In this document: positions 26,092 to 33,944 of the stretch, one piece after another
How positions within the stretch are numbered: the first letter of the stretch is position 1
Layout of the letters: each line of letters begins with the position of its first letter
NCBI GenBank assembly: GCA_002862715.1
Contig: PKDV01000088.1
Coordinates: forward strand, 1-35,691
Direction of reading: 5' to 3'
From: Flavobacteriaceae bacterium
Lineage (GTDB): Bacteria; Bacteroidota; Bacteroidia; Flavobacteriales; Flavobacteriaceae
Length of the DNA stretch: 35,691 bases
Program-made: the position numbers and the translations under genes
Notes under the pieces: model-generated
Told to the model about the DNA's origin: nothing
Database searches by the model: none
The model's input: the letters and a program-made list of their open reading frames with translations, nothing else

Positions 26092-27879
26092 TTGGCATCT
26101 TTAGAAAAACATAATCAACCTCTCGACAGTAGACTGGCTAAACATCTACTCAGAAGAGCATGTTTTCACTATTCTCAGGAACTTTTAAATGAATCTGAGG
26201 GAAAAACTCCAGAACAAGTTTTATCAATCTTAAAAAAAAACAAAGAGTTTTTTTGGGACTGGCCTTATGATGTTGTACCGTATGGACAAAATACGTCATG
26301 CCCGGGTGAAACACACGCTTCATGGCTCGAAGACCCTAGTTGGTCTAACAGTAAATATTCTTGTGGACAGAACAGAAAAAGAGCTATTGTAGCTGGGTGG
26401 TGGTGGTTTAATATGATTCGACAAAACAACATTTATGATAAGCTTACATGGTTTTTATTTACAACTTTTACATTATCCAAAGATGATGGATCGGGAAAGT
26501 CAGCCCATTTCTTTGATTATTTGAATCTTCTATCTTTTTACTCTGATAAAAGCATTAAAACTCTTGCAAAAAAAATAACCTTTGACAATTCGATGCTTTA
26601 TTATTTGGACAATTCCGACAACAGCAAAACCAGCCCAAATGAAAATTATGGAAGAGAATTCTTAGAGCTTTTTACTATTGGTAAAGGTCCACAGATTGGT
26701 GATGGAGATTATACAAATTACACAGAACATGATGTTGTTATGGCTTCTAAAGTTTTTACCGGCGTAAGACTTAAACCAAACAGAGATACATTTGATTCTG
26801 AAACTTCTGGCTCGCCGCACTATCCTAATGGAATTCCATGTGGATATATACAAATCAATAGGCATGAAACTTCTAATAAAACTTTTAGTCATGCATTTAA
26901 CAACACAACAATTAATGGTGGCTCTAACGAAAATTCGATTCGCCAAGAATTAGATGATTTTGTTGAAATGATTTTTGAGAAAGACGAAACTGCAAAAAAT
27001 TATGTAAGAAAGCTTTACAGGATGTATGTAAAAAGTGAATGGGACGACGAAATTGAACAAGATATAATTTCACCTTTAGCAAATCAACTTAAAAATAATG
27101 GATATAATTTGATTGATACTTTAGAAACCCTTCTTTGTTCAAAACATTTTTTTGATTTAGATGATTCAAATTCAAATGATGAGAACATAGGTGCTATGAT
27201 AAAAAGTCCTTTGCAATATATAAGCGAAATTATAAGCCTTTTCAAAATTCAAATACCTGATGCTAGTGCAACTCCACCTGAAATTGGAAAAACCCTTGAC
27301 AATGATGACGAATTATACAATTTTTACAGATTTTGGTATTGGTTTTTACATAATAGTTTTTTTGTTTCAACTGGAATGGGTTTTTTCGCTCCCTCGACTG
27401 TAGCTGGATATGCTGGTGATTATCAAGGACCAATGTATGATAGAGCATGGTTTAATTCTAATACATTATTGGGTAGATATAACACAATTTTATCTTTTAT
27501 TGGTAAAAGTTATAATGGAGATAACAGAAATGGTAATGACCAAATTGCAGGAAAATTTGTAACTAATACTGGAAATTATTACTACAGAAGAATTTGGACA
27601 ATTTTTAATTGTGTAAGTTTTATTGCAGAAAACTTTTCTAATCCATCTGAACCAAAAACTTTAATTGAAGACATTTCAAAACTTTTGTATTGCGAATTAA
27701 TTGATGACGATAGAATTGATTATTTTAAAAGGTTTTTAGTTCCTGATAGTGAGCCTGATTACTATTGGACTGCCGCCTGGAATGATTATTTATCTAGCAA
27801 TGATGACACACAAGTTAAACTAAGGATAAGCCAGTTGCTAATTCATATGACTAATGCACCAGAGTTTCAAACAATGTAA
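26092..27879 (+). CDS. DUF1800 family protein
   Basis: DUF1800 proteins are large, mostly helical proteins of unknown function, usually encoded next to a DUF1501 partner, as here (3-nt gap). The sequence begins SLEKHNQPLDSRLAKHLLRRACFHYS, which I recognise as the usual family start. Family blocks follow: WPYDVVPY, NYGREFLELFTIGKG with a nearby EHDVVMASKVFTG, and a C-terminal LRISQLLIHMTNAPEFQ. The start is TTG at 26092: an in-frame stop lies at 26074-26076, and the next in-frame ATG is beyond residue 100. No signal peptide is visible, so it may be cytoplasmic or exported with its partner. It has 595 residues. Confidence 0.82.
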   Translation: MASLEKHNQPLDSRLAKHLLRRACFHYSQELLNESEGKTPEQVLSILKKNKEFFWDWPYDVVPYGQNTSCPGETHASWLEDPSWSNSKYSCGQNRKRAIVAGWWWFNMIRQNNIYDKLTWFLFTTFTLSKDDGSGKSAHFFDYLNLLSFYSDKSIKTLAKKITFDNSMLYYLDNSDNSKTSPNENYGREFLELFTIGKGPQIGDGDYTNYTEHDVVMASKVFTGVRLKPNRDTFDSETSGSPHYPNGIPCGYIQINRHETSNKTFSHAFNNTTINGGSNENSIRQELDDFVEMIFEKDETAKNYVRKLYRMYVKSEWDDEIEQDIISPLANQLKNNGYNLIDTLETLLCSKHFFDLDDSNSNDENIGAMIKSPLQYISEIISLFKIQIPDASATPPEIGKTLDNDDELYNFYRFWYWFLHNSFFVSTGMGFFAPSTVAGYAGDYQGPMYDRAWFNSNTLLGRYNTILSFIGKSYNGDNRNGNDQIAGKFVTNTGNYYYRRIWTIFNCVSFIAENFSNPSEPKTLIEDISKLLYCELIDDDRIDYFKRFLVPDSEPDYYWTAAWNDYLSSNDDTQVKLRISQLLIHMTNAPEFQTM

Positions 27880-27882
27880 AAA

Positions 27883-29538
27883 ATGAGAAGAAGAGAATTC
27901 ATTAAACTTTCTGCATCAGCTTCAGCCCTAGGTTTACTTCCATCAGAAATTGGAAGGACTCTTAAAGCTCTAAATGGCTCCGTTAATTGTGATACAACAA
28001 ACAGAAGGCTTGTTCTTATAGAACTAAAAGGAGGAAATGACGGTTTAAATACAATAATCCCAATGGATAACTACAGTTATTATAAAAATTCTCTGAGGCC
28101 AGATATACATATTCCAGTCAATTCTAGTAATTATAATTCTTTAGTTGTTGATTCATCTTTATCAGGTAGCCTTCAGGACTTAGCATTTAATCCTGCACTA
28201 CTAATTGGAAATAATCAGGGTTTTAAAGGACTCTATAATGCTGGAATGTTAAGAATTATGCAGTCAGTTGGTTACCCTTCACAAAACAAAAGTCATTTTG
28301 CATCAATTGATTTGTGGGCTACAGGAAATGATGGAAATAGTTGGGATAACGGAAAGGAAAGTGGTTGGATGGGTAGATTTATGGAAAATGCGTATGCTGA
28401 AGTATTCCCCACTAATTATCCATTTGCTATCCAAATGGGCTCGAACAATACTTGGCTTGGTTTCCATGCTGAGCATGAACATGGACTGGCATTAAATATT
28501 GAGGGGCAAAACTCTGAGAATTTTTATACAATTTTAAGTGGATTGGCTGGACAAGCTCCAACTAATATACCAAATACTCACCACGGAGATGAAATTAATT
28601 ATATAGTTCAAACGGATGCTTTTTCAAATACATACGCAAATTCAATTGAAACAGCATACAACAACGGCTCTAACTATAATGATTCCGCATATTATCCAGA
28701 CACAGACTTATCTAATCAGTTAAAGACTGTTGCCAGATTGATTAGAGGAGGAATTGAAACAAAAATATTTTTAGTCACTATTGGAGGTTTTGATACTCAT
28801 AACAACCAAAACCAATCAAATAATGATATTAATGGTAGACATACTGAACTAATTAAAGAGCTTTCTGGAGCTGTTGATGCATTTGTCAGTGATATAAATT
28901 CAGATTCAATTGGCGATGATATTGTGGGTTTAACTTTTTCAGAATTTGGGAGAAAAGCCAAGCAAAACAATAACAGGGGAACTGATCACGGAGAAATTGC
29001 TCCTATGTTTGTTTTTGGAAAGCCAGTCAAAGGCGGAATTTCTGGAAATAATGTTGACTTAAATGAGGCCAATTCAAATAATAATTGGCAAATTCAAACT
29101 GTCCAATATGACTACAGACAAGTGTTTTCTACATTAATGCAAGACTTCTTAGGTGCTAATGATAGTGTTATTGACAAAACTTTTTTTGATCATACAAATC
29201 AAGTAAGTTTTTCTGATAAGAAAATTAGTGATATTATAAAACCAAATAGTAAATTGGACCCATCATGCTATTCTCTGGGAATTTCGGATGTAAAAAATTC
29301 TAATAATTTGATAGTTTATCCGAATCCAGCTGTAGGGTTATTATTTATTAAAAGCAGTAATTTAAAGGAAGCTGAATATTCATTATACTCCTTAGACGCA
29401 AAATTGGTAATGAGAAATAAGTTTAACTTTATTTCTGGTGAACATAAAATTGATATATCAAATGTTAATAGTGGAACATACCTTTTTGAACTATCAAGCA
29501 ATTCAAAAAAAACTTATAAAAAAATTATTATTAACTAA
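27883..29538 (+). CDS. DUF1501 family protein with twin-arginine-like signal and T9SS sorting domain
   Basis: DUF1501 proteins belong to the alkaline-phosphatase/sulfatase structural superfamily but have no established reaction. The N-terminus MRRREFIKLSASASALGL is a twin-arginine-type export signal. The body has LIELKGGNDGLNTIIPMDNY, FSEFGRKAKQNNN and GTDHGEIAPMFVFG. The last 78 residues (from about 474) form a type A T9SS C-terminal sorting domain: VYPNPAVG, then DISNVNSGTYLFEL and a lysine-rich end. The protein is therefore predicted to reach the cell surface through the type IX system, whose PorT is encoded at 14892-15605. It has 551 residues and is paired with the DUF1800 gene. Its 3' end overlaps the next gene. 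Confidence 0.86.
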   Translation: MRRREFIKLSASASALGLLPSEIGRTLKALNGSVNCDTTNRRLVLIELKGGNDGLNTIIPMDNYSYYKNSLRPDIHIPVNSSNYNSLVVDSSLSGSLQDLAFNPALLIGNNQGFKGLYNAGMLRIMQSVGYPSQNKSHFASIDLWATGNDGNSWDNGKESGWMGRFMENAYAEVFPTNYPFAIQMGSNNTWLGFHAEHEHGLALNIEGQNSENFYTILSGLAGQAPTNIPNTHHGDEINYIVQTDAFSNTYANSIETAYNNGSNYNDSAYYPDTDLSNQLKTVARLIRGGIETKIFLVTIGGFDTHNNQNQSNNDINGRHTELIKELSGAVDAFVSDINSDSIGDDIVGLTFSEFGRKAKQNNNRGTDHGEIAPMFVFGKPVKGGISGNNVDLNEANSNNNWQIQTVQYDYRQVFSTLMQDFLGANDSVIDKTFFDHTNQVSFSDKKISDIIKPNSKLDPSCYSLGISDVKNSNNLIVYPNPAVGLLFIKSSNLKEAEYSLYSLDAKLVMRNKFNFISGEHKIDISNVNSGTYLFELSSNSKKTYKKIIIN

Positions 29539-31195
29539 AATTGTAGAAGTAGCATTTTTTTTGTTTTTTGCTACTATTTCATTACAGTTGGTTAATGGTC
29601 AATCGAAAAAAAAACCAAACATCGTTTTTATTGTAATTGACGATTTAAACGACTTTCCTGAAGGGTTTTATGGCCATCCACAAGCTAAAACGCCACATAT
29701 AAAGGCTTTGGGTAATTCAGGTGTACGCTTCAAAAATGCATATTCAAATAATCCAATGTGTGGACCCTCTCGTGCTAGTTTGTTTACTGGAGTCTATCCG
29801 CATAATTCATCACATTTTTGGATGAAACCATGGCTAGAAAATGACGTTTTAATTAACACAAAAACAATTATGGAAAAATTTAAGGAATCTGGATATTATG
29901 TGGTTGGTAGTGGTAAAGTTCTTCATCACAACAAACTTGATGTATGGACAGAATATAAATATAAAGCTGATTATAGTCCTTTTGTCTATGCTGGTGATTA
30001 TAATTCAGAAAAGAAACCTATTTCACACCCTGATGTACCTGCTCCATTTCGTACCAATAGAATTGTCGATGGGCTGAACATGGGAGGTGGTTTCATTGAT
30101 GGTTCATTTGGACCAATGAAAAATTTTGGAAAACAAACATTCAATGGTGAAAGGCTGTGGTGGGTCTATGGTGGCTTCAGGAGTGGAAAAGAATTAAAGT
30201 ACATTAACGAAGAAAATCGTGATTTAACCCCAGATGAATTAAATGCAGAATGGGCACATGATAAACTTTTGGAATTAGCAGAAAAACAAAATCAAAAACC
30301 CTTCTTTTTGTCTGTAGGTTTTCTTAGACCTCATACACCGCTTATTGTACCTCAAAAATACTTTGATATGTATCCGCTCGATAGTATTAAATTAGTTAAC
30401 ATTCTACCTAGGGATAAAGATGATACATTTCTCCATATGGTAGATCAGTTCGAAACTAAAAAAAGAAGAACTCGTTCAGTTGAAATGTTTGAAAATCTAA
30501 TAGCATCTTATGAAAATCCGCTTGAGGGACTCAAACGTTTTACTCAAGCATATTTAGCTTGTGTGAGTGCTGTCGATGACAATGTAGGTAAGGTAATTAG
30601 CGCTATTAATAATAGTTCACTTAAGGACAATACAATAATTATTTTGACGAGCGATCATGGCTGGACTATGGGACAAAAAGACCATATTTATAAAAATTCG
30701 CTGTGGGAAGAAAGTACAAGAGTTCCCCTTATTATACGTGTTCCAAGCATTAGTGCTCCAAACTCCATAGTGAATCATCCTGTTTCATTAATCGATTTAT
30801 ATCCAACTATGCTTGAACTTGCAGGAATTAACAATGAAACAAAAAAAAATAACAAGGGACACGAACTTGATGGATATTCTTTAGTCCCTTTTATAAAAAA
30901 TCCTTTAACAACAAATTGGGATGGTCCAAAAGGAGCCTTATCAGTAGTTTACAGCTCCGATATAAATCAATATATACCGCAAAACCACCACTATTCAATA
31001 GTAACAAAAAATTTTAGATACATTGTCTATAATACTGGACAAGAGGAATTATATGATAGAATAAGTGATCCAGATGAACATGTAAATTTGATTTATAAAA
31101 ACTCTCATCCAGAAACTAAATATCTTAGAGATTTGATAAAAAGTATTACTTACCCAATGATTCCACAAGGAATAAGTTTGGTTGAAAACAAATAA
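29462..31195 (+). CDS. Exported sulfatase, iduronate-2-sulfatase-like
   Basis: Sulfatases of family S1 remove sulfate esters; this one resembles the iduronate-2-sulfatase-like group (SulfAtlas S1_7) often found in polysaccharide-degradation loci. It has NIVFIVIDDLNDF with metal-binding Asp pair, the CGPSR motif (codons from 29759) whose Cys becomes formylglycine, GSGKVLHH, and SDHGWTMGQKDHIYK followed by RVPLIIRVP. The signal peptide is KLIKKLLLTKIVEVAFFLFF through VNGQ. The start is unclear: no ATG, GTG or TTG sits just before the signal peptide, so it must begin inside the DUF1501 gene. The options are GTG 29438, ATG 29462, GTG 29471 and TTG 29486; I give the ATG. The substrate is unknown. 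Confidence 0.88.
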   Translation: MLIVEHTFLNYQAIQKKLIKKLLLTKIVEVAFFLFFATISLQLVNGQSKKKPNIVFIVIDDLNDFPEGFYGHPQAKTPHIKALGNSGVRFKNAYSNNPMCGPSRASLFTGVYPHNSSHFWMKPWLENDVLINTKTIMEKFKESGYYVVGSGKVLHHNKLDVWTEYKYKADYSPFVYAGDYNSEKKPISHPDVPAPFRTNRIVDGLNMGGGFIDGSFGPMKNFGKQTFNGERLWWVYGGFRSGKELKYINEENRDLTPDELNAEWAHDKLLELAEKQNQKPFFLSVGFLRPHTPLIVPQKYFDMYPLDSIKLVNILPRDKDDTFLHMVDQFETKKRRTRSVEMFENLIASYENPLEGLKRFTQAYLACVSAVDDNVGKVISAINNSSLKDNTIIILTSDHGWTMGQKDHIYKNSLWEESTRVPLIIRVPSISAPNSIVNHPVSLIDLYPTMLELAGINNETKKNNKGHELDGYSLVPFIKNPLTTNWDGPKGALSVVYSSDINQYIPQNHHYSIVTKNFRYIVYNTGQEELYDRISDPDEHVNLIYKNSHPETKYLRDLIKSITYPMIPQGISLVENK

Positions 31196-31261
31196 TTTTT
31201 TTAAAATTAGTACACTTGCTTTTGGTTTTTTTTAATTAGTATTTTTACTAAAACTCTCTTG

Positions 31262-32131
31262 ATGCAACTTAAATACTCAATAACTGAAAATGATGAAAAT
31301 CAAAGTTTTTTTGCTGAGCGTAAGACCATCCCTTATTTTGGTGTTGATTGGCATTATCATGAAGAATATGAATTGCTATACCCAATAATTGGAACTGGAG
31401 TAAGAATTGTTGGCGACAGTATGGAATATTTCAACGAAAACGAATTGGTTCTTTTAGGAAGTCAATTACCACATCTATTTAAAAATGAAATAAATGATTC
31501 CTCCAGAGAGGTTGATTATATTGTTATAAAATTTAAACCATATATAATAAATGCATTTGTGGATAATTTTCCAGAATTTTATAAAATAAAACAAATGCTA
31601 GAAATTGCCAGAAGAGGACTAATTTTTGAATCTATGGATAGTTATCTTCTGCTAAAGGATATAACTAGAATTTGCGAGTTAAGAGGTGCTGATCGCATAA
31701 TTCAGTTATTAAAAACTTTAGTTAAACTATCCAATATTAATCAAAGAAGATGTCTAGCTTCAGAAAATTTCTATCCTACTACTGGTAATGCTGATAAGGT
31801 GGACCGCTTACAGCGAGTAATTAATTTTATTGCTAAAAATTATGTTAAAGAAATTAGTCTAAAAGAATTATCAGACCTAACATTCATGACAACAAATTCA
31901 TTTTGCCGATTCTTTAAAGAACGTACTGGTAAAACTGCTTTTCAATTTCTTCGAGAATATCGAATTAGCAGGGCATGTCAAATGATTATAAACAGTAGAA
32001 AATCAATATCACAAATTTGTCATGATACAGGTTTTAACTCTTTTTCAAGTTTTAATAGAGTTTTTAAGTCAGTTAAGGGGCTTTCGGCAAGCGAATATAA
32101 AAGCAAATATAAAAGACTTAATAATTTATAA
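31262..32131 (+). CDS. AraC-family transcriptional regulator, sugar-responsive type
   Basis: The protein has an N-terminal cupin-like sensor (HYHEEYELLYPIIGTG with later GSQLPHLF) and a C-terminal double helix-turn-helix of about 100 residues. The latter includes SFCRFFKERTGKTAFQFLREYRI and ISQICHDTGFNSFSSFNRVF, ending in SASEYKSKYK. At 289 residues it fits the RhaS/RhaR-like layout. A TTG immediately precedes the ATG; the ATG at 31262 is chosen. It lies between the sulfatase gene and the convergent rhamnose-type symporter gene (2-nt gap), which suggests it senses the deoxy sugar and controls one or both units. The ligand is not known. Confidence 0.88.
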   Translation: MQLKYSITENDENQSFFAERKTIPYFGVDWHYHEEYELLYPIIGTGVRIVGDSMEYFNENELVLLGSQLPHLFKNEINDSSREVDYIVIKFKPYIINAFVDNFPEFYKIKQMLEIARRGLIFESMDSYLLLKDITRICELRGADRIIQLLKTLVKLSNINQRRCLASENFYPTTGNADKVDRLQRVINFIAKNYVKEISLKELSDLTFMTTNSFCRFFKERTGKTAFQFLREYRISRACQMIINSRKSISQICHDTGFNSFSSFNRVFKSVKGLSASEYKSKYKRLNNL

Positions 32132-32133
32132 TC

Positions 32134-33177
32134 TCAGTTTAGACTGTTGGAATACCCAAGAACAATTGATGCAATTATAAGAACAGCCAATCCAATTAAT
32201 AATAAATTAAAAGGTTTTTTAGCATCCCTCCACTCTCCAGCATTGTATGCCCATATGTTACTAACAATTAATGATAAACCTAATAACATTGGCCATCCAA
32301 CAATATTACCAAGATTATTGTCTGAAGCACCATTCATTAATGCAGCGCCTTGGCCGTACAAGCCAAGTGCAGCAAACCAACAAAGTCCAGCAATAATAGA
32401 CCACATGTATGCTTTTTTAGAACCTGAAATTGAAAAGTTTGACCAGCTTTTATTCTTAAAAATTAATACTAAACTATATGAAGCATTCATTGCATAAGCT
32501 CCAATAAATACGATAAGCCAAGCAATTAAACTTGCATTGCGTCCATTAACTCCATAGTTATCAGCTATAGTAGTAACATCATCATTCACATTTGTATGAC
32601 CAACAGCCAAAAGAGATGAAAGAATTCCACAAACAACTGCAATTCCAATACCTTTTAAAATATTTCCACCCGAAAGTGAAGAATTTCCTTGAAGTTTGTC
32701 CCTGTCAATTCCAGCTTTTGCAGTAATCACAACACCAATTATTGTAATAACTAGTCCCGATATAACGTAAGGAAATTGTGGTAAACTTGTTGCATTTTCG
32801 TTCTGTAAAAGCGGAATAAGTGCTCCAAGCGTTCCAGCTATTCCCATTACAATACCCATTGTTAATGATAGACCAATGTAAGGAACGCTAACTCCAAACA
32901 TTATTCCTCCAATTCCCCACAAAAAACCAAATAAAATTGCTATATAAGCTGCATGTTTTGCAATGGGATCGGAAAAAACATCAATTATAATTGGACTAAC
33001 GTTTGGTACTGAAATAAATGTCCACAAAAGAGGAAATAGTACCATAGCAACAGTGACGTGTACTAACCACCATGACTCCCACTTTAAAGGTGACATATAC
33101 TTCATTCCAACTCCAAATGAACCTTGAAATATACTTGCAATAATTACGAGTAAAAAAGGTAAAATAATTAAATCCAT
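32134..33177 (-). CDS. rhaT: L-rhamnose/proton symporter family protein (RhaT)
   Basis: RhaT imports L-rhamnose with a proton. The 347-residue protein has about ten hydrophobic helices, and the family blocks GSFGVGMKYMSPLKWESWW (19-37) and FGFLWGIGGIMFGVSVPYIGLSLTMG are clear. E. coli RhaT is of similar length (344). It is the last gene of the operon, 1 nt after the aldolase stop, and it converges with the araC gene. Bacteroidota RhaT homologues may carry related deoxy sugars, so the substrate is an inference, but its neighbours handle sugar acids of just this kind. Confidence 0.85.
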   Translation of the reverse strand: MDLIILPFLLVIIASIFQGSFGVGMKYMSPLKWESWWLVHVTVAMVLFPLLWTFISVPNVSPIIIDVFSDPIAKHAAYIAILFGFLWGIGGIMFGVSVPYIGLSLTMGIVMGIAGTLGALIPLLQNENATSLPQFPYVISGLVITIIGVVITAKAGIDRDKLQGNSSLSGGNILKGIGIAVVCGILSSLLAVGHTNVNDDVTTIADNYGVNGRNASLIAWLIVFIGAYAMNASYSLVLIFKNKSWSNFSISGSKKAYMWSIIAGLCWFAALGLYGQGAALMNGASDNNLGNIVGWPMLLGLSLIVSNIWAYNAGEWRDAKKPFNLLLIGLAVLIIASIVLGYSNSLN

Positions 33178-33178
33178 A

Positions 33179-33943
33179 TTATAGTTTTAGTTTATTAATA
33201 ATGTTTGTGTATGCATCCATGATAATGCCAACATCGACAGAATAGGCAATGTACTGAACACCAATGTCAGACCATATTTGAACATCATCGGGACTCTCAC
33301 AAAAAGTCCCAATAATTTTATTGCAATCTTTTGCTAATTTCACTGATTCCTTCATTTTATTAATAACATCTGGATGATTTATCTGTCCAGGGAATCCACA
33401 TGATTGCGATAAATCGTATGGGCCAAGAAAAATTACATCAATATCATCAATTCCCATAATTTCTTTTAAATTATTTATACCATTAATTCCTTCGATATGT
33501 ACAATTGTTAGAATTTCAGAATTTGCAGAATCAAAGTATTTATTTTTATTTAATTTTGAGTACGACGCACTGCGCACGTACCTACACATTCCGCGGTCTC
33601 CTTTGGGATAATAATAACTTGAATTAACTACTTTTTGTGCATCTAACACATTATTTATCTGTGGAACTTGTACTGACTGTACACCGATGTCAAGTATTTG
33701 TAAAATATTAGTCGGACTATTTTCTCGAATTCTAACTACCACTTCTAAACCATGCGATTGAGCAGCATTTAAAAGATTTTGAATAGACTCAATACTTAGT
33801 GGACCATGTTCCATATCAAGAATAACAAAATCAAAACCTGCCAGGGCTGATATTTCAACTAAACTAGTTGAGCTAATTTTACAAAAAGGGCCAATTACTG
33901 AATGTCCATTAATTAGTTTTTCTTTGAGTTTATTTTCTTTCAT
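33179..33943 (-). CDS. HpaI/RhmA-type 2-keto-3-deoxy sugar-acid aldolase
   Basis: Class II pyruvate aldolases of the HpaI family cleave 2-keto-3-deoxy acids to pyruvate plus an aldehyde, using a divalent metal. Residues in place are His46 in ILDMEHGP, Arg71 in VVRIRENSP, the metal ligand Glu151 in VHIEGINGINNLKEI and Asp177 in IFLGPYDLSQSCGFPGQ. At 254 residues it is normal. RhmA (2-keto-3-deoxy-L-rhamnonate aldolase) is the family member that fits the neighbours, which would make the aldehyde L-lactaldehyde. Other keto-deoxy acids remain possible. The gene sits 1 nt after the dehydrogenase gene and 1 nt before rhaT. Confidence 0.86.
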   Translation of the reverse strand: MKENKLKEKLINGHSVIGPFCKISSTSLVEISALAGFDFVILDMEHGPLSIESIQNLLNAAQSHGLEVVVRIRENSPTNILQILDIGVQSVQVPQINNVLDAQKVVNSSYYYPKGDRGMCRYVRSASYSKLNKNKYFDSANSEILTIVHIEGINGINNLKEIMGIDDIDVIFLGPYDLSQSCGFPGQINHPDVINKMKESVKLAKDCNKIIGTFCESPDDVQIWSDIGVQYIAYSVDVGIIMDAYTNIINKLKL

Positions 33944-33944
33944 T

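Noticed and set aside
26061-26114. Short ATG-started open frame upstream of the DUF1800 gene
   Set aside because: It has only 17 codons, is out of frame with the DUF1800 gene, shows no conservation signal and overlaps the better-supported TTG start.
27883-29538. Frameshift or broken gene at the DUF1501/sulfatase junction
   Set aside because: The DUF1501 protein ends in a complete, normal T9SS sorting domain and the sulfatase has its own signal peptide, so two overlapping intact genes explain the data better than one disrupted gene.
31216-31247. TTG and TATTTTTA as an araC promoter
   Set aside because: The -7 box lacks the final G and the region is mostly T runs, so many equally good placements exist.
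32147-32497. 116-codon + strand open frame opposite rhaT
   Set aside because: It is antisense to the helices of RhaT; its proline- and asparagine-rich translation has no family resemblance.
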